Below, one piece after another: positions 5,134-6,213 of a DNA stretch of 6,213 nt (positions are counted from its first letter, which is position 1; each line of letters opens with the position of its first letter). The stretch spans positions 1-6,213 of the forward strand of contig JAPHRB010000024.1 in the NCBI GenBank assembly GCA_026197015.1. Direction: 5' to 3'. The position numbers and the translations under genes are program-made. The notes under the pieces were generated by a model. That model did not search any database, had not been told where the DNA came from, and saw only the letters and a program-made list of their open reading frames with translations. This DNA comes from Gammaproteobacteria bacterium. Lineage in GTDB: Bacteria > Pseudomonadota > Gammaproteobacteria > SZUA-229.

Positions 5134-6213
5134 ATGTCCGAGCTCGCTTTACAAATTTTACAGTCTACCTTTGGTTACAATGAATTTCGTTTTCATCAGA
5201 AAAACATCATTGAGCAGCTGATAGCGGGTAAAGATGCTGTTGTATTAATGCCTACCGGTGGCGGTAAATCTCTGTGTTATCAAATACCCGCTATGGCACG
5301 AAAGGGCGTGGGCATTATTGTCTCACCCTTAATCGCTTTAATGCAGGATCAGGTAGATGCATTACAGCAGTTAGGCGTTAAATCGGCTTTTCTTAATTCA
5401 TCCCTTGATCACTTTGAAGCAAATGAAGTTGAAACCCGATTATTAAACGGTGAAATTGATATGTTATATGTTGCGCCTGAGCGATTGATGACAGAGCGAT
5501 TTTTAAATTTGTTAGAGCGCTCACCCATTGCACTATTTGCAGTTGATGAAGCGCACTGTGTGTCACAGTGGGGGCATGACTTCAGGCCCGAATATATAAA
5601 GTTATCTGTATTACATGAACGATTTCCGAGCATACCCCGTATTGCTTTAACGGCAACCGCTGATGAGGCAACGCGACAGGAAATTATTAAACGTCTGGCA
5701 TTAGAGAATGCAGAGTGTTTTGTTTCTGGTTTTGATCGACCCAATATTTGTTATCGCGTAGCAGAAAATACAGGCGCCTCAGCTCGAGATTCATTATATC
5801 GTTTTATTCAAAATGAACATGAAGGTGAAGCTGGTATTGTTTATTGTTTATCGCGTAAAAAAGTAGAGCAGACAGCAGAATTTTTAAACGACAAAGGTCT
5901 CGATGCACTGCCATACCATGCCGGGTTATCACAAAAAGTAAGGCAGCAAAATCAACAGCGTTTTTTAAGTGAAGAAGGTGTAATTATTGTCGCCACTATT
6001 GCATTTGGCATGGGCATAGATAAACCCGATGTCAGGTTCGTTGCACATTTAAATCTGCCTAAAAGTGTTGAGGCATATTATCAGGAAACAGGTCGTGCGG
6101 GTCGTGATGGGCAACCATCGGATGCCTGGATGATGTACGGCTTGCAAGATGTCATTATGCTCAAACAAATGATGGAAACATCTGATGCCGATGAAGCGCA
6201 TAAAAGAGTTGAG
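5134..6213 (+). CDS. recQ: ATP-dependent DNA helicase RecQ, 3' end beyond window
   Basis: The first 360 codons of a superfamily 2 3'-5' DNA helicase acting in recombination repair and stalled-fork processing; the frame is open to the edge. Visible motifs are motif 0 (FRFHQ, 18-22, Q22 for adenine), Walker A TGGGKS (41-46), motif Ia SPLIALMQDQV (64-74), Walker B DEAH (138-141), the RecQ-specific aromatic-rich loop CVSQWGHDFRPEY (142-154), motif III ALTATAD, the FDRPNI block, the second RecA-like domain with YHAGL and VATIAFGMGIDKP, and motif VI QETGRAGRDG (317-326). The zinc-binding, winged-helix and HRDC regions expected of a roughly 600-residue RecQ would lie to the right. ATG 5134 is chosen because the N-terminus aligns with RecQ proteins, although no Shine-Dalgarno is visible, so coupling to the preceding micro-ORF is possible. 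RecQ identity is sure; it is broken only by the window edge. Confidence 0.96.
   Translation, partial: MSELALQILQSTFGYNEFRFHQKNIIEQLIAGKDAVVLMPTGGGKSLCYQIPAMARKGVGIIVSPLIALMQDQVDALQQLGVKSAFLNSSLDHFEANEVETRLLNGEIDMLYVAPERLMTERFLNLLERSPIALFAVDEAHCVSQWGHDFRPEYIKLSVLHERFPSIPRIALTATADEATRQEIIKRLALENAECFVSGFDRPNICYRVAENTGASARDSLYRFIQNEHEGEAGIVYCLSRKKVEQTAEFLNDKGLDALPYHAGLSQKVRQQNQQRFLSEEGVIIVATIAFGMGIDKPDVRFVAHLNLPKSVEAYYQETGRAGRDGQPSDAWMMYGLQDVIMLKQMMETSDADEAHKRVE

Noticed and set aside
5409..5744. 111-codon minus-strand ORF
   Set aside because: Antisense to recQ, over the DEAH and aromatic-rich loop region.

Overview
The window looks like chromosomal DNA from a moderately AT-rich gammaproteobacterium. 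CcoN, CcoO and CcoP resemble gammaproteobacterial cbb3 oxidase subunits. CcoN, read from the start chosen here, carries its metal and heme ligands at the residue numbers I recall for the Pseudomonas stutzeri enzyme (H60, H207, Y251, H257/H258, E323, H345, H347). I cannot name a genus.

Left half (about 123-3580, minus strand): a complete cbb3-type cytochrome c oxidase operon in the order ccoN, ccoO, ccoQ, ccoP. It is tightly packed, with 14-nt and 11-nt gaps and an ATGA overlap. It is followed by a 38-codon single-membrane-helix ORF with a near-perfect Shine-Dalgarno sequence and then a strong palindromic terminator. The small ORF resembles CcoM, a small accessory subunit described in P. stutzeri. 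The assembly genes ccoG/H/I/S that often follow ccoP are absent here. Together these genes encode the membrane complex that passes electrons from c-type cytochromes through CcoO and CcoP hemes to the heme b3-CuB site of CcoN, reducing O2 at low oxygen tension.

Middle (3581-4176): a divergent intergenic region of about 600 bp. It holds an FNR/Anr-like box placed as expected for a class II activated ccoN promoter, plus several perfect palindromes whose owners are unknown. On the plus side it leads to a gene for a small stand-alone FHA (phosphothreonine-binding) protein.

Right half (4555-6213, plus strand): about 470 bp of non-coding DNA rich in structure comes first. It has three 10-bp tandem units, a 16-bp-arm hairpin, and a nested direct and inverted repeat array of about 315 bp that looks like a small non-autonomous or REP/BIME-like repeat. 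Next is a possible 24-aa hydrophobic peptide ORF with a good ribosome binding site, then the N-terminal 360 codons of a RecQ family DNA helicase that runs off the right edge. The RecQ gene has no stop codon inside the window.

The strongest leads are the CcoM-like gene inside the cco operon, the repeat array and the hydrophobic micro-ORF before recQ.
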